A stretch of DNA of 64,000 nucleotides from Adiantum capillus-veneris (Eukaryota > Streptophyta > Polypodiopsida > Polypodiales > Pteridaceae): positions 36,944,969-37,008,968 of the forward strand of contig CM043942.1 of the NCBI GenBank assembly GCA_014529385.2. The letters are read 5' to 3'. A program made the translations under genes and the position numbers. Shown here piece by piece: positions 48,306 through 58,685 of the stretch (its first letter is position 1; every line of letters starts with the position of its first letter). The notes beneath the pieces were generated by a model. The model saw only the letters and a program-made list of their open reading frames with translations, had not been told where the DNA came from and ran no database searches.

Positions 48306-48458
48306 ATGGTTGACAATAGTAAAGAGAGTGAAATTAATGTTGATAACTTTGATTTGGCTAATGATCAGGCTACTAATGATGCCCCTATGCTTGTTAACTA
48401 TCTTGTTTCTAGGCTTCAACAAGCCATGGGCCATCCATCCCTCCAAAGTGAAGTGTAA
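48306..48458 (+). pseudogene. gag N-terminus, deleted gypsy
   Basis: 50 codons from ATG 48306 (M-V-D-N-S-K-E-S-E-I-N-V-D-N-F) to a stop at 48456-48458. It corresponds to the gag start of the relative at 30357. Everything from here to the end of the integrase core is missing: the join is within about 10 bp after the stop. Confidence 0.8.
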
Positions 48459-48465
48459 CAACACA

Positions 48466-49279
48466 GGCTAAACTTCTCTTCGGCCTATCACCCGCAAACG
48501 AATGGCCAAAGTGAAATAGCTAACCTAACAATTCTTGATCTACTAAAATCCTATGTAACAGAAGTAGACCAAAGATCCCAATGGGAGAAGTACTTACCCT
48601 TAGTGGAGTATGCCTACAATAACACTGCACATACTTCCACGGGAAAAGCACCTTTTGAGGTAATTGAGGGAAGATAAATAAGTCCCCTACTACTTAAGGT
48701 ACACGGGAAGATCTTCGCTATAGATGAGTATAGCCAAGACCAACAAGAATCTTTCCAAAAGATTAAGGATGCTATCTCTATCTCACAGCAAAGGCAAAAG
48801 GCTGTTGCTGAAAAGCACAGAAGAGCCCAAGACTTTAAAGAAAATGATTGGGTCTTATTAAAATTTCCCAAAGCTCGATTAAGGCACACGACGGGCAAGA
48901 ATCCTATGGGACACCAAAGGTACTATGGTCCCTTCCAGATTCTTAGGCCAATCAATGAGATGGCCTATCAACTCAAGTTGCCTAGCCATTGGCTCATACA
49001 CAATTCTTTTCATGTGAGCCTACTAAAGCCTTACAAAGGAGAGCCACCTCAAGAACCAACTATTGAAGACCCACCGGAGATTGAGGACCAAGAAGAGGTG
49101 CTCCAGCCCGAGTCCATCCTCCGACATGCAGACAAGGTACTAAGAGGTGGTAAGACTAACTGACGATATCTTATTAAGTTTAAGAATTATCCTTTTGAAG
49201 ATGCTAGATGGATGCAAGGCATACAATTAAAGGATAACCTAAACCTTGTCAACAAGAGTAAAAAAATGTACAAATGTTA
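48466..49279 (+). pseudogene. Integrase C-terminus with chromodomain, deleted gypsy
   Basis: Starts inside the core at A-Y-H-P-Q-T-N-G-Q-S-E (catalytic E). It continues Y-L-P-L-V-E-Y-A-Y-N-N and F-E-V-I-E-G-R, a stop (48675-48677), then the GPF/Y-type module Y-Y-G-P-F-Q-I-L and [10 protein letters not shown]. The end has [10 protein letters not shown] ... R-Y-L-I-K-F-K-N-Y-P-F-E-D-A-R-W, a chromodomain-like segment, with a stop (49161-49163) in its middle. Chromodomains steer integration toward particular chromatin. All parts are in one frame. Confidence 0.8.
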
Positions 49280-49604
49280 AAAATAAACAAAGTTTTTGTC
49301 TTATAAGACTCTCTTTTTCTTTATTGTGCACAAATGTGAAATAGTATGCATGCTTAGATCAAGTTTGCGGAGACGACGTCTCCCAAACACCAAGTAGAGC
49401 TTGTCACTCTACTATGGAAGATTGATAGGACTAATGTGCAGATATGCTTGCGGCAGTAGCTTAGGCTCTCAAGCACCAAATGGACTAGTCATCCATTTTG
49501 GAACGATGTCATAGGGTAACATAGGGATCCTCTACCCTCTAGGAAAAAGGACTAATGAATATGCTTTATCTTCTCTACCCCATAGTCGAGGAAGACTATG
49601 ATTT

Positions 49605-49618
49605 CAAGAGAGAGGTAA
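49605..49618 (+). other. Polypurine tract of deleted gypsy
   Basis: CAAGAGAGAGGTAA directly before the 3' LTR start. Confidence 0.75.
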
Positions 49619-49776
49619 TGTCATAATAATCAATATCTAATTATCCTAAATGATTTTCTCATGTTAAACTGACCATTTAATATGGGGAAGTGCCAGGGGA
49701 GAAAAAGCTAGAATATTGGTTAAGCTAGCAGACCGGCCACAGTAGGGATCCAAAGGAGGGAAAATAGGGATCCAAA

Positions 49777-49817
<41 letters not shown>
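49777..49817. repeat. Poly-G tract, 41 nt
   Basis: The same place in the 5' LTR (about 46385) has only six G. Expansion, or an assembly artefact. Confidence 0.85.
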
Positions 49818-49819
<2 letters not shown>

Positions 49820-50031
49820 CATCTGCAAAAGAGCAATGTGCAACAATGGGCTTAAAAGACCCTAGGGTTCAGCCCATTAAGACTTCCAAAATGCTAAGGC
49901 TCCAAAATTCAAAGGTTGTGTCCAAAGGTCAAAAGCCTAGGGAAATAGAATGCTTTGTGTATGTCCCAAAAGTCTTTCTCAAGCCCTAAAAAGGAGGGGG
50001 CGAGCCCAAGAAGTAGGGGATGAGGGAGAAA

Positions 50032-50038
<7 letters not shown>

Positions 50039-50127
<89 letters not shown>
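50039..50127. repeat. (CA)n microsatellite, about 89 nt
   Basis: At the place where the 5' LTR has only a short interrupted CA stretch (46609-46627). Confidence 0.95.
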
Positions 50128-50128
<1 letters not shown>

Positions 50129-50335
50129 GCTTCCTTTGTACACAAGGGGAAAGAGGGACACATGTCAGCTCCCTAGCCCAGATGCCCACAAGGTGTACTC
50201 AAATCCTATTGGATGGCCTTGGAGGTGGACCAATGAGAATTAGGCTAGAGTAATTCTAGTTGAATTAATTTAAAAACACTTAATAAAAGAACCAATAAGA
50301 ATTAAGCTCTCTAGAAGACTATTGGACAGTCTCCC

Positions 50336-50526
50336 AGTTGGGGTATAAAGCCCAATGTGGTCGCCCAGGTAAGTGGGCGGGCCGCCAGGTATGTACACAT
50401 ATTCTTTTGTAAAAACCTAATAAGAACTCACTATGCTCTACACATTATAGTAGAGCGAGTTCACCATATCGTCGTGCTCTCTTCTCGCACTCTCTCTCGC
50501 GTCGCACTTCCGCTCGTACTCCTTTA
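50336..50526 (+). repeat. 5' LTR of the nearly intact copia
   Basis: Starts AGTTGGGGTATAAAGCCC, where the 3' LTR has TGTTGGGGTATACAGCCC. The first base is thus mutated from the canonical TG. Ends CTCCTTTA (3' LTR CTCCTTCA). Confidence 0.9.
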
Positions 50527-50528
50527 AC

Positions 50529-50540
50529 TGGTATCAGAGC
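50529..50540 (+). other. Primer-binding site, initiator-Met type
   Basis: TGGTATCAGAGC, two bases after the LTR. Confidence 0.95.
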
Positions 50541-51024
50541 TCAGATTGAGACTCGGGGCAGCACTGCAGGAGGCTAGAGTCACCAACTCAGATTGGAGTG
50601 AAATTCGACAGGCGAAGACACGGCCCCAAATCTCGTGGGAGAGCCCAAAGGGCCTGGTGTTGTCAGAATTTCATTCTGAGGTTATCTCGGCCACCGTTCG
50701 GCTTCGACAAAGGTCTGCGCAGGCCATTTTCGACTACGTGGTCTCGACGGGTGAAGATCCGACTCTGCAAATTTGGGGTTTTCGGCCTACGATTGCAGGT
50801 GCTGAGGATATCGACACTCCCAGAGTGCTGATTTGTGGTTGTCTACACATCGAAGGACGGCTCACAGTTCTTGGAGGCATGTCACATACGACACGGGCGC
50901 ATCTACACACAGACTGTAGGTGACATCCACTAGTTCATCAGGTTGATATTGGTTCAGAGGCCAGTTTACAGGGGAAACTCTGCCGAATTCTTCCCAGGTA
51001 AATTAACTACTGTGAAGCGTAGCT

Positions 51025-53415
51025 ATGGCTGGATCACAGGATACTGCTCTTTACAATATCAAGAAGCTGGATGGAACCAATTTCCCATTGTGGAAGCAGC
51101 AGATTTGGCACGTGTTGGTACAAAAGAAGCAAATAAAACCTATAAAGCTCAAGGGGATAAAACCAGAAGATATGGACGAAGATGAATGGAGCGAAATGGA
51201 TGAATTGGCACTTTCTACCATTATGCTGACTTTGGCAGAAAGCGTTTACTTCAATGTAGCAGACGAGATGTCGGCTTATCAAGCATGGTTAAAGCTGAGT
51301 GATCTTTATGAGAAGCAGAGTGCAACTTCACAGGTATACTGGCTTAAGAAGCTTGTTGACTTGAAGATGAAAGAAGGGACACCTATGTCCAATCATCTGA
51401 ATGAATTCAACACAATCTATAGTCAGTTGTCAGCTCAAGGTGTCAAGTTTGATGAACCTGTTAGAGCTATGTTCCTGTTGATCACATTGCAGGAAAGTTG
51501 GGACACTTTTCGCACAGCTTTGAGTAATTCTGCACCTCCAAATGGTTTGAACATAGCAGGTGTAGAAGGAAGTCTGCTTACAGAAGAAACCAATAGAAAG
51601 ACAATGGACAAAGGCAAAGGAACAGCCTTAGTTGTCAGGGGAAGGACCAAAGAAAAGTACAAAGGTGGAAAGAGGAATCAGTCTCGTAGCAAGTCCCGCC
51701 GTGCTAAAGGCAAGAGTGACATAGAATGCTACCATTGTGGCAAAAAGGGTCACATGAAAAGAGACTGCAGAGAATGGAAAGCAGAAAAAGGCAAAGAGAA
51801 AGCTGAAGACCATGGTGAGAAGAACAAGTCCTCAGTGAAGATTCAAGAAATAAATGTGACAAACACTGTTGCAGAGGATGACAATCTAGTGTCAGGAGAC
51901 ATCTACTTCTTGAAGAATACAATGGACTCAGCTCTTCTTATAGCATCTGATGGAAATGCACTGAGTGACTGGATTATAGACTCAGGGGCATCACTTCATG
52001 TGTCTCCAAACAAGGAGTGGTTTACTTCTTATGTGACCACTAAAGATCATGTTCGGCTAGGCAATGGGCAGACATGTGAGATCTTAGGTGTTGGAGATGT
52101 TCAATTGAAGTTTCAGAATGGCTCTTCTTTCACGCTAAAGAATGTGAGACATGTTCCTGCAATTACAAAGAGCTTGATCAGCACAGGTTTACTTGATGAT
52201 GCTGGCTACGTCACCACTTTTGGACAGAACATGTGGAAGATATCCAAGGGTTCTATGACAGTAGCACATGGAGTAAAGTCTGGAGGACTTTACATGATTT
52301 ATGTATCAAATGTCTCTAAAAATGTAATCAATGTAACCGAGCAGCCGAACGTTTCTTTGTGGAATAGCCGGTTAGGACATATGTCCAAGAAGGGAATGGA
52401 AATCTTGTCTCGTTCTGGTTATTTGCCTGGCTTTTCATTTAATGATTTTGAATTCTGTGAACATTGTCTGTATGGTAAGCAAACACAGCAGCCACATAAG
52501 CATAGAAGCAGTAGAAGAGATACACAGTTGGCACTTGTTCATAGTGATTTGTGTGGACCTATGCCTAACCTATCTCTACGGGGAGCTTCTTACTTTATGA
52601 AATTTATAGATGATTACTCGAGGAAAGTATGGGTTTACTTTCTCAAGCACAAGGATGAAGCGTTTAGTGTTTTCAAAACGTTTGTGACACTTGTGGAGAA
52701 TCAGAGTGGCAAGAAGCTTAAATGCTTACGCACTGACAATGGTGGAGAGTATGTTTCAAAGGCCTTTGAGGAATTTTGTAAGTCAAAAGGTATAAAACGT
52801 GAACTTACTGCTCCTTACAATCCTCCTCAAAATGGTGTTGCTGAGAGGATGAATAGGACCATACAAGAGAAGGTCAGAAGTATGTTGTCTAATGCACAGC
52901 TGCCAAATGGGTTTTGGGCTGAAGCTGTATCAACAGCTGTTCATCTTGTAAATAGATCTCTTAGCAAGGTTTTGCAGAAGGATTCAGTGCCAGAGATGGT
53001 ATGGTCAGGCAAAATGCCCTCATACAAGCATCTCAGAGTCTTTGGCTGTGAGGCATATACTCACGTTCCAAAGGAATTTAGGAACAAACTTGAGCCAAAG
53101 AGTAGAAAGTGCGTCTTTCTAGGCTATGGTAATTCTGGTGAGATGGGGTACAGACTTTGGGATCCCGAATCCAGAAAGGTTGTCCGCAGCAATGATGTTC
53201 ACTTTAATGAATCCAAATATCATTCTAAACCAAAGAGGGTTGAGGAGATTAGAAGAGTTTTCTTCCAAGAAGATGGACCTGCACGTGCAAGACAAAATGT
53301 CAGGGCTCAAGAGGAGCAAGGACAGAATAGAGTGGAAGCACAGGTTGTGGCTGAGCCTGAGCCACCTATTGTGCGTAGATCTGGACGTGTCACGTGCCCT
53401 TCTGATAGGCTTTGA
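51025..53415 (+). CDS. copia gag, protease and integrase polyprotein part
   Basis: 796 codons from ATG 51025. Gag domain with F-P-L-W-K-Q-Q-I-W near residues 23-31 and L-Y-E-K-Q-S-A-T-S near 94-102. Zinc knuckle C235-x2-C238-x4-H243-x4-C248. Protease active site D319-S-G-A-S. Pre-integrase W446-N-S-R-L-G-H-M. Integrase triad D508, D571, E607, with 35 residues between the last two. It ends at TGA 53413-53415 soon after the integrase C-terminal linker, where relatives run on into RT in the same frame. The frame is free of other stops and all catalytic residues are kept. The stop is due to a frameshift: the following ORF starts in another phase within the same few bases. Confidence 0.93.
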   Translation: MAGSQDTALYNIKKLDGTNFPLWKQQIWHVLVQKKQIKPIKLKGIKPEDMDEDEWSEMDELALSTIMLTLAESVYFNVADEMSAYQAWLKLSDLYEKQSATSQVYWLKKLVDLKMKEGTPMSNHLNEFNTIYSQLSAQGVKFDEPVRAMFLLITLQESWDTFRTALSNSAPPNGLNIAGVEGSLLTEETNRKTMDKGKGTALVVRGRTKEKYKGGKRNQSRSKSRRAKGKSDIECYHCGKKGHMKRDCREWKAEKGKEKAEDHGEKNKSSVKIQEINVTNTVAEDDNLVSGDIYFLKNTMDSALLIASDGNALSDWIIDSGASLHVSPNKEWFTSYVTTKDHVRLGNGQTCEILGVGDVQLKFQNGSSFTLKNVRHVPAITKSLISTGLLDDAGYVTTFGQNMWKISKGSMTVAHGVKSGGLYMIYVSNVSKNVINVTEQPNVSLWNSRLGHMSKKGMEILSRSGYLPGFSFNDFEFCEHCLYGKQTQQPHKHRSSRRDTQLALVHSDLCGPMPNLSLRGASYFMKFIDDYSRKVWVYFLKHKDEAFSVFKTFVTLVENQSGKKLKCLRTDNGGEYVSKAFEEFCKSKGIKRELTAPYNPPQNGVAERMNRTIQEKVRSMLSNAQLPNGFWAEAVSTAVHLVNRSLSKVLQKDSVPEMVWSGKMPSYKHLRVFGCEAYTHVPKEFRNKLEPKSRKCVFLGYGNSGEMGYRLWDPESRKVVRSNDVHFNESKYHSKPKRVEEIRRVFFQEDGPARARQNVRAQEEQGQNRVEAQVVAEPEPPIVRRSGRVTCPSDRL

Positions 53416-54995
53416 ACTATGTCATGTTGATTGATTGCAATGAGCCTTCATGTTACAAGGAAGCAGTGCAAATGAAGGACTCCGGGAATTGGCAATTGGC
53501 CATGCAGTCAGAGATGACAGCTCTGCATAAAAACAAGACATGGAAGCTAGTTAAATTACCACAGGGCAAAAAGGCTCTACCTTGTAAATGGGTTTACAGG
53601 TATAAGATCACCGCTCATGATAGTCAGCCAAAGTACAAAGCAAGGCTTGTTGCCAAGGGCTTTAAGCAAGAACAAGGCATTGACTTTGATGAAGTCTTTT
53701 CTCCGGTGGTCAAGATGACTACATTGAGATGCTTTCTTGCATTGGTTGCCATATTAGATTTGGTGTTGCACCAAATGGATGTCAAGACAACGTTCTTGCA
53801 TGGTGATTTAGATGTGGAAATTTACATGCAGCAGCCAGAAGGGTTTGTTGAGAAAGGCAAGGAAGATTGGGTATGCCAATTGTTAAAGAGTCTTTATGGC
53901 TTAAAACAATCACCGCGGGCATGGTACCATAAATTCCACAAGTTTATGCTTTCTCAAGGCTACAAACGTAGTGAGTTCGATCACTGTCTATATACAAAGA
54001 AGGCTAAGGATGGTAGTTGGCTGATCCTTATTTTGTATGTGGATGACATGTTGATTGTTGGCAAGCACTTGGAAGAAATTTTAGCTTTGAAGTCAAAGAT
54101 GGCAAAATCGTTTGACATGAAAGACATGGGTGAGGCAAGTCATATACTTGGTATGCGCACTGAGAGACACAGATCAAAGAAGTTGATTTGGTTATCTCAA
54201 ACAGAGTATATTGACAAGGTTTTGCAACGTTTCAATATGGAGAAGGGAAAGGCACTGAGTGTTCCATTGCCACCATATGTGAAACTTAGCAAACAAGATT
54301 GTCCTGTGTCTGAGGAAGAACAGGCTGAAATGGATAAGATTCCATATGCGTCTGCAATGGGTAGTTTGATGTATGCAATGATTGCTACTCGCCCAGACAT
54401 TGCATTTGCAGTGGGCGTAGTAAGTCGATACATGTCAAACCCAGGCAAGAAACATTGGGAGGCAGTGAAAGGAATATTGAGATACCTGAAAGCTACAAAG
54501 AGTATGCGTATATGCTATGGGAGTCAGGAGCTAAGTGTAAAGGGTTTTACAAACTCAGATTATGCATGTGACTTAGACAACCGAAGGTCTACGTCAAGGT
54601 ATGTCTTTACATTGGTTGGTGGAGCAGTATCATGGCGTTCTAGATTACAAGATTGTGTTACTCAGTCTACTACAGAGGCTGAATATGTTGCAGCATCAGA
54701 GGCATGCAAAGAATCAATTTGGCTTAATCGACTAGTAACAGATTTGGGAATCAAAGAAGAGATGCCTGTGTTATATTGTGATAGTCAAAGTGCTATACAA
54801 TTGGCTCGCAATCCAGTTTATCACTCAAAGACAAAGCATGTGGATGTGAAGTATCATTTCATCAGGGAAATGCTCAAGGATAAGCAACTTCAGCTTGTCA
54901 AAGTTCACACCACAGAAAATCCTGCTGATCTACTTACAAAAGGACTTCCCTCAGAGAGCTTTGCGCATTTTCGCAAGCAGTTAGGTGTAGGGTAG
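53412..54995 (+). CDS. copia reverse transcriptase and RNase H part
   Basis: 528 codons including the first TTG; a true start is not expected, because this is the continuation of the polyprotein after a frameshift. RT blocks: T-W-K-L-V-K-L-P-Q-G-K, C-K-W-V-Y-R-Y, M-D-V-K-T-T-F-L-H-G-D-L, S-L-Y-G-L-K-Q-S-P-R-A-W and the catalytic Y-V-D-D-M-L-I-V (aspartate codons 54042-54047). Then A-T-R-P-D-I-A-F-A-V-G-V-V-S-R. RNase H: S-T-T-E-A-E-Y-V-A-A and Y-C-D-S-Q-S-A-I-Q-L-A, then T-K-H-V-D-V-K-Y-H-F. Natural stop at 54993-54995, about 90 bp before the 3' LTR. Confidence 0.93.
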   Translation: MNYVMLIDCNEPSCYKEAVQMKDSGNWQLAMQSEMTALHKNKTWKLVKLPQGKKALPCKWVYRYKITAHDSQPKYKARLVAKGFKQEQGIDFDEVFSPVVKMTTLRCFLALVAILDLVLHQMDVKTTFLHGDLDVEIYMQQPEGFVEKGKEDWVCQLLKSLYGLKQSPRAWYHKFHKFMLSQGYKRSEFDHCLYTKKAKDGSWLILILYVDDMLIVGKHLEEILALKSKMAKSFDMKDMGEASHILGMRTERHRSKKLIWLSQTEYIDKVLQRFNMEKGKALSVPLPPYVKLSKQDCPVSEEEQAEMDKIPYASAMGSLMYAMIATRPDIAFAVGVVSRYMSNPGKKHWEAVKGILRYLKATKSMRICYGSQELSVKGFTNSDYACDLDNRRSTSRYVFTLVGGAVSWRSRLQDCVTQSTTEAEYVAASEACKESIWLNRLVTDLGIKEEMPVLYCDSQSAIQLARNPVYHSKTKHVDVKYHFIREMLKDKQLQLVKVHTTENPADLLTKGLPSESFAHFRKQLGVG

Positions 54996-55072
54996 TACAT
55001 CACTTCTCTACATCTCTTGTATATTAGCTTGTATAGTAGCTTCTCTCACACTTAATGTACCACATTGGACTT

Positions 55073-55084
55073 TAAGTGGGAGGT
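55073..55084 (+). other. Polypurine tract of the nearly intact copia
   Basis: TTAAGTGGGAGGT just before the 3' LTR start; the core AAGTGGGAGG is typical of plant copia elements. Confidence 0.75.
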
Positions 55085-55276
55085 TGTTGGGGTATACAGC
55101 CCAATGTGGTCGCCCAGGTAAGTGGGCGGGCCGCCACATATGTACACATATTCTTTTGTAAAAACCTAATAAGAACTCAATATGCTCTACACATTACAGT
55201 AGAGCGAGTTCACCATATCGTCGTACTCTTCTTCTCGCACTCCCTCTCGCGTGGCACTTCCGCTCGTACTCCTTCA
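55085..55276 (+). repeat. 3' LTR of the nearly intact copia
   Basis: Starts TGTTGGGGTATACAGC and ends CTCCTTCA; followed by the duplicated CTCCC. Confidence 0.95.
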
Positions 55277-56268
55277 CTCCCTAGAGGTCCAATGAGCATT
55301 CAACAGCCCAATGGGTGGCTAATTCCTATTGGCCAAGAGACAAAGGGGTCTAATGAGAGTTTAGTTGCATTAATTAATTAGAAAAATCTCTCGCAAAAGG
55401 GGAAAGGGGGACACATGTCAGAAGGCTATCACTTATGCTGCTTAATTTCCACTGGCTGAGCCTGGGAAGGTCCAATAGGGAGTGAGCATGAGCAAATTGC
55501 AAGGGGGGTAGACCAAGAGAGAGAGGGGGCTGATTTTTCAAAGGCATTATTCACTTACACACTCACACAATCTATGTGTTGAGTAAGAAGACTCTCTCTC
55601 TCTTCTCAAGCTTTAATGGAAAGCTTACCACCTACTCCAAGCTTGTGAGAAGGGAGGCCTACACCAACAACTCTTGGCTTTGTGATGCAAATCCAACCAA
55701 GAGCCAAGCTTCAATGGACGATCATCTCCTTTACCATGCTAATTACTAAGCTAAGCTATGCTAATATGAGTGATTATGTGAGGAGATGTACAGCTTTCTC
55801 GTAAGGCTACTCCTTCTTCCTCTCAATCTACTCTCATACCCCGCTAGGTCTCACCATCTTGGAAGGTGTGTGAGGTCTTGGGTCTAAAACCGTGAGGGAA
55901 TTGATGTTGTGTTTGATAAGTGTTTTGCTTAGTGCTTGAAGTTTCCATCTTCATTGCACTAGCTAGTATTGAAGGAACACAAAGAATTGTATTGTAAAAT
56001 GTCTCTCTTGATGGGAGAAACCATAATACAAAGCCTTTTGGAGGGGGGACGGGCTCCATGAAAATCCGGTCCTCAATTGTTGTCAATTGCTTAATTTATC
56101 TCTCTTTTGAAGTATTGTTTATGATATCTAACTAGGTGTTATGTTTTTTGTTGCTCTCTCCACTCAAGCACTCTTGTTATTCCCATTAGGAATCTATTCT
56201 AATGAAATGCTCACTATGTTCATGCTATTTTCTGCTACACACAAGTTACTAGGCCATTAAATGTCACA

Positions 56269-57811
56269 CCATGCCGCCTGGAACAAAATGTTATGGAGGA
56301 TGTGAGACTCTTTGAGATCTCGACCGGGTGATCAGACTCTTTGAGATCTCGACCGGGTGGCTTGGGAGTTGTCTGGACAGGAGGTGATACATAAAAAAAC
56401 GTCACTTTTTGGAATTCAACCTCTTTCATTAGCTGTCTATGCATCTTAGTCTCATTAAAGACAACATCATTGTTATGGATCACTGATTGAATTTTTGGAT
56501 CCCATAAACGATAGTCAAATTGACTATCTACACCATAGCCAATGAAGATACATTTTCTGGACTTAGCATCTAGCTTAGCATGCAACTCCTTGGGTTCATG
56601 TGTATATGCTTCACAACCAAATGTGTGGAGTTTTTCATAAGACAATTTATGTCCTGACCATAACTCCAAAGGTACACAAAACTATAATGAAGCATGTGGT
56701 GATCTATTAATCAAGTACACAGCTGTGTACTTGATCAAGTATATGACTGAAGCATTATACACGGCTGTGTATAATGATTTAGCCCAAAACGCTTGCAGTA
56801 AATTAGCCTCTGATAGCATAGAGAAAATCCGCTCTTGGATGGTCCTATTCATTTGTTCCGCAATGCCATTTTGTACAGGGATATAAAGAGCTGTAAACTC
56901 ATGCTTGAGTCCCCCACTTGAACAAAAGTTTGTAAAATCTTTGGAGACATATTCTCCATCATTGTTTGAGCGCAAAGCTTTCAACTTATGTTCAGACTGA
57001 GTTTCAACACTAGACAAGAGCTTCTTGAAGCAAGAAAAGGTCTCATCTTTAGACTTCATGAATGTAACATAATAGGTCGCACCACCATGGGATTTAGAAG
57101 GCATTGGCCCTCATAAATAACTGTGCACAAGCTCTAAGGGTTTTCTTTCTTTGTCAAAAGAATGTGTATGATGTGTTCGTGTTTGCTTTCCATATTGATA
57201 GTGCTCACAAAAGGGAAAATCAGAAAATGACAAAGACGATAAGTAGCCCAAACGAGAGGGTGTCTCCATTTCCTTCTTTGACATATGTCCTAACTGGCTA
57301 TGCCACAAAGCAAAGGTTAGCAGCTTGATTACAAAAAGAACACTTTTTTTATCAGGTACATAAAGAGGATAAAGTGAACCAACTCTTGAACCATGGGCTA
57401 TAATAAGATGATCCTCCGCAACACGCCAAGACTGCTGATGAAAAGTGACTTTGTAACCCAAGCCATCAAGACGTCCAACCAAAATCAGATTGCGTGTCAA
57501 GGTTGGAACATGACGAACATTATGGATGATAAGCTTCACCCCGTTGGCCATAACCATGTCAATATCACCTACGCCAACGATGTCACGAGAGTAACTGTCA
57601 CCAAGTGTTACAGAGCCAATGGTTTCCTTGTATGTAGTAAAACAATGCCTATGAGTGTGACATGCAATGAAGCACGCGAATCAAGAATCCATGTATGGGA
57701 TACTTCACCACTAACAAGGAGTTCAACTGGCATAGAACTTTGCAAAGATAGGGTTTCTTGTGCATCATAAAAGACATCATTATATTCAGTCAACATATTA
57801 ATGTCTTGCAC
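56269..57811 (-). pseudogene. protease and integrase, minus-strand copia
   Basis: Reading right to left: protease W-I-L-D-S-R-A-S-L-H-V (Gly of D-S-G changed to Arg), V-R-H-V-P-T-L-T-R-N-L, W-H-S-Q-L-G-H-M-S, S-F-C-F-C-type linker, integrase N-N-D-G-E-Y-V-S and N-G-I-A-E-Q-M-N-R-T, then F-G-C-E-A-Y-T-H and K-S-R-K-C-I-F-I-G-Y-G. A stop lies near 57113 between pre-integrase and core, and a palindromic duplication at 56710-56775 disturbs A-V-Y-L-I-N-R-S-P. The end at 56269 is the gypsy insertion site. A 29-bp tandem repeat (56305-56359) lies next to it. Confidence 0.8.
56710..56775. repeat. 26-bp perfect palindrome with an adjacent near-palindrome
   Basis: 56710-56735 (ATCAAGTACACAG and its exact complement) is self-complementary with no loop. 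56752-56775 (CATTATACACGG/CTGTGTATAATG) is nearly so. Both lie over a duplicated T-A-V-Y-like segment of the integrase. Confidence 0.9.
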
Positions 57812-57879
57812 ATCATTGTCATCCTGAACTATGTTAAGTTCTTCAATCTTAACCGAACTCTTTGGTTTCTCTTCTTTAT

Positions 57880-58685
57880 CATCATGATCTTTGCCTTTAC
57901 CTTTTTCCTTCTCTTTGTCATGCTTCCAAGCATAACAATCCTTCTTTTGTGACCAAACTTATCTTATAGAGACCACAAGAATTTGATCTACCCTTTGATG
58001 TATCTATATTGCCCTTTCTTGGACTCACGTTGCAAAGAACGGCCCTTATGTTTCTTATCATCTCTTTGCACATAATGAGCTTCCCCATAATGCAAGCTAG
58101 TCATGGTCTTCCGATGCATCTCCTCTGACAAAAGTGCCCTAGTAACATCATCGTATTTTAGCGTACCATTAGGAGTAGAGTTACTAACAGCTATGCAAAA
58201 GATATCCCAAGAGGGTGGCAATGAACGAATGAAAAAGATTGCTTTCATCTCATCATCAATGGGCATGCACTGTGCACAAATCTGGGCAAAAAGAGAATCA
58301 AAATCATTGATATGGCTGACAAGCTAGCTGACTCCTTTATACAAAGGTTGAAAAGTGCTCGCATCATGAAAACCTTATTGCTAGCCGTATCCTTTTCGTA
58401 AGTGTCACATAATTTCTGCCATAAATCATGAGTATTCTCGCATTCTAACACTAAAAAGTACACCTACTCACCAAGGTGCAGTCTAATCGTAGACCGACAT
58501 AGCTCATCAAGCTCCTCCCACTAAAACTGAGTCATGTGCATATCTTCAGTTCTAGCCGCATAGGCAATAGGCAACTTTTGCTTTTTTTGGACAAGCACAT
58601 CATGCATTTGGTTCTTCCAGAGCTGAAAATTAGTGACATCAAACTTCTTTATGTCATAAATGTCACGGTCTTTGCTAGTAGACAT
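57880..58685 (-). pseudogene. gag of minus-strand copia
   Basis: The ATG at 58683-58685 opens M-S-T-S-K-D-R-D-I-Y-D-I-K-K-F-D and N-F-Q-L-W-K-N-Q-M. Two in-frame stops follow (near 58521 and 58465), then E-N-T-H-D-L-W-Q-K-L-C-D-T-Y-E-K and A-L-F-N-L, and finally L-P-P-S-W-D-I-F and L-L-S-E-E-M-H-R-K-T. The zinc knuckle is degraded (G-H-K-like near 57940). Confidence 0.8.

Larger units (their letters stand above)
50336..55276 (+). mobile_element. Nearly intact Ty1/copia element
   Basis: LTRs 50336-50526 (191 bp) and 55085-55276 (192 bp), perfect 5-bp duplication CTCCC (50331-50335 and 55277-55281), initiator-Met primer site, purine tract before the 3' LTR. The LTRs differ at about ten positions plus one indel. 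Total 4.9 kb. The single polyprotein is in two open frames, with one frameshift near 53410. No other damage is visible, so this is the youngest and best preserved element here. It sits in the 3' LTR of the deleted gypsy. Confidence 0.95.
46227..56268 (+). mobile_element. Internally deleted Ty3/gypsy (chromovirus-type) element
   Basis: LTRs 46227-47888 and 49619-56268 (the second is split by a copia). Primer site 47890, purine tract 49605-49618. Flanking 5-mers CCACG (46222-46226) and CCATG (56269-56273). Net length is about 5.1 kb because most of gag, protease, RT and RNase H are deleted. What remains is the first 50 codons of gag and the end of integrase with a chromodomain. The element is therefore non-autonomous. 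It is closely related to the minus-strand gypsy at 16678-37766 (same LTR family, same purine tract). Confidence 0.85.
49619..56268 (+). repeat. 3' LTR of deleted gypsy, split by a copia
   Basis: LTR sequence at 49619-50335 and 55282-56268 (about 1.7 kb net). It contains a 41-nt G tract and a CA run of about 89 nt, both far longer than in the 5' LTR. Confidence 0.85.
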
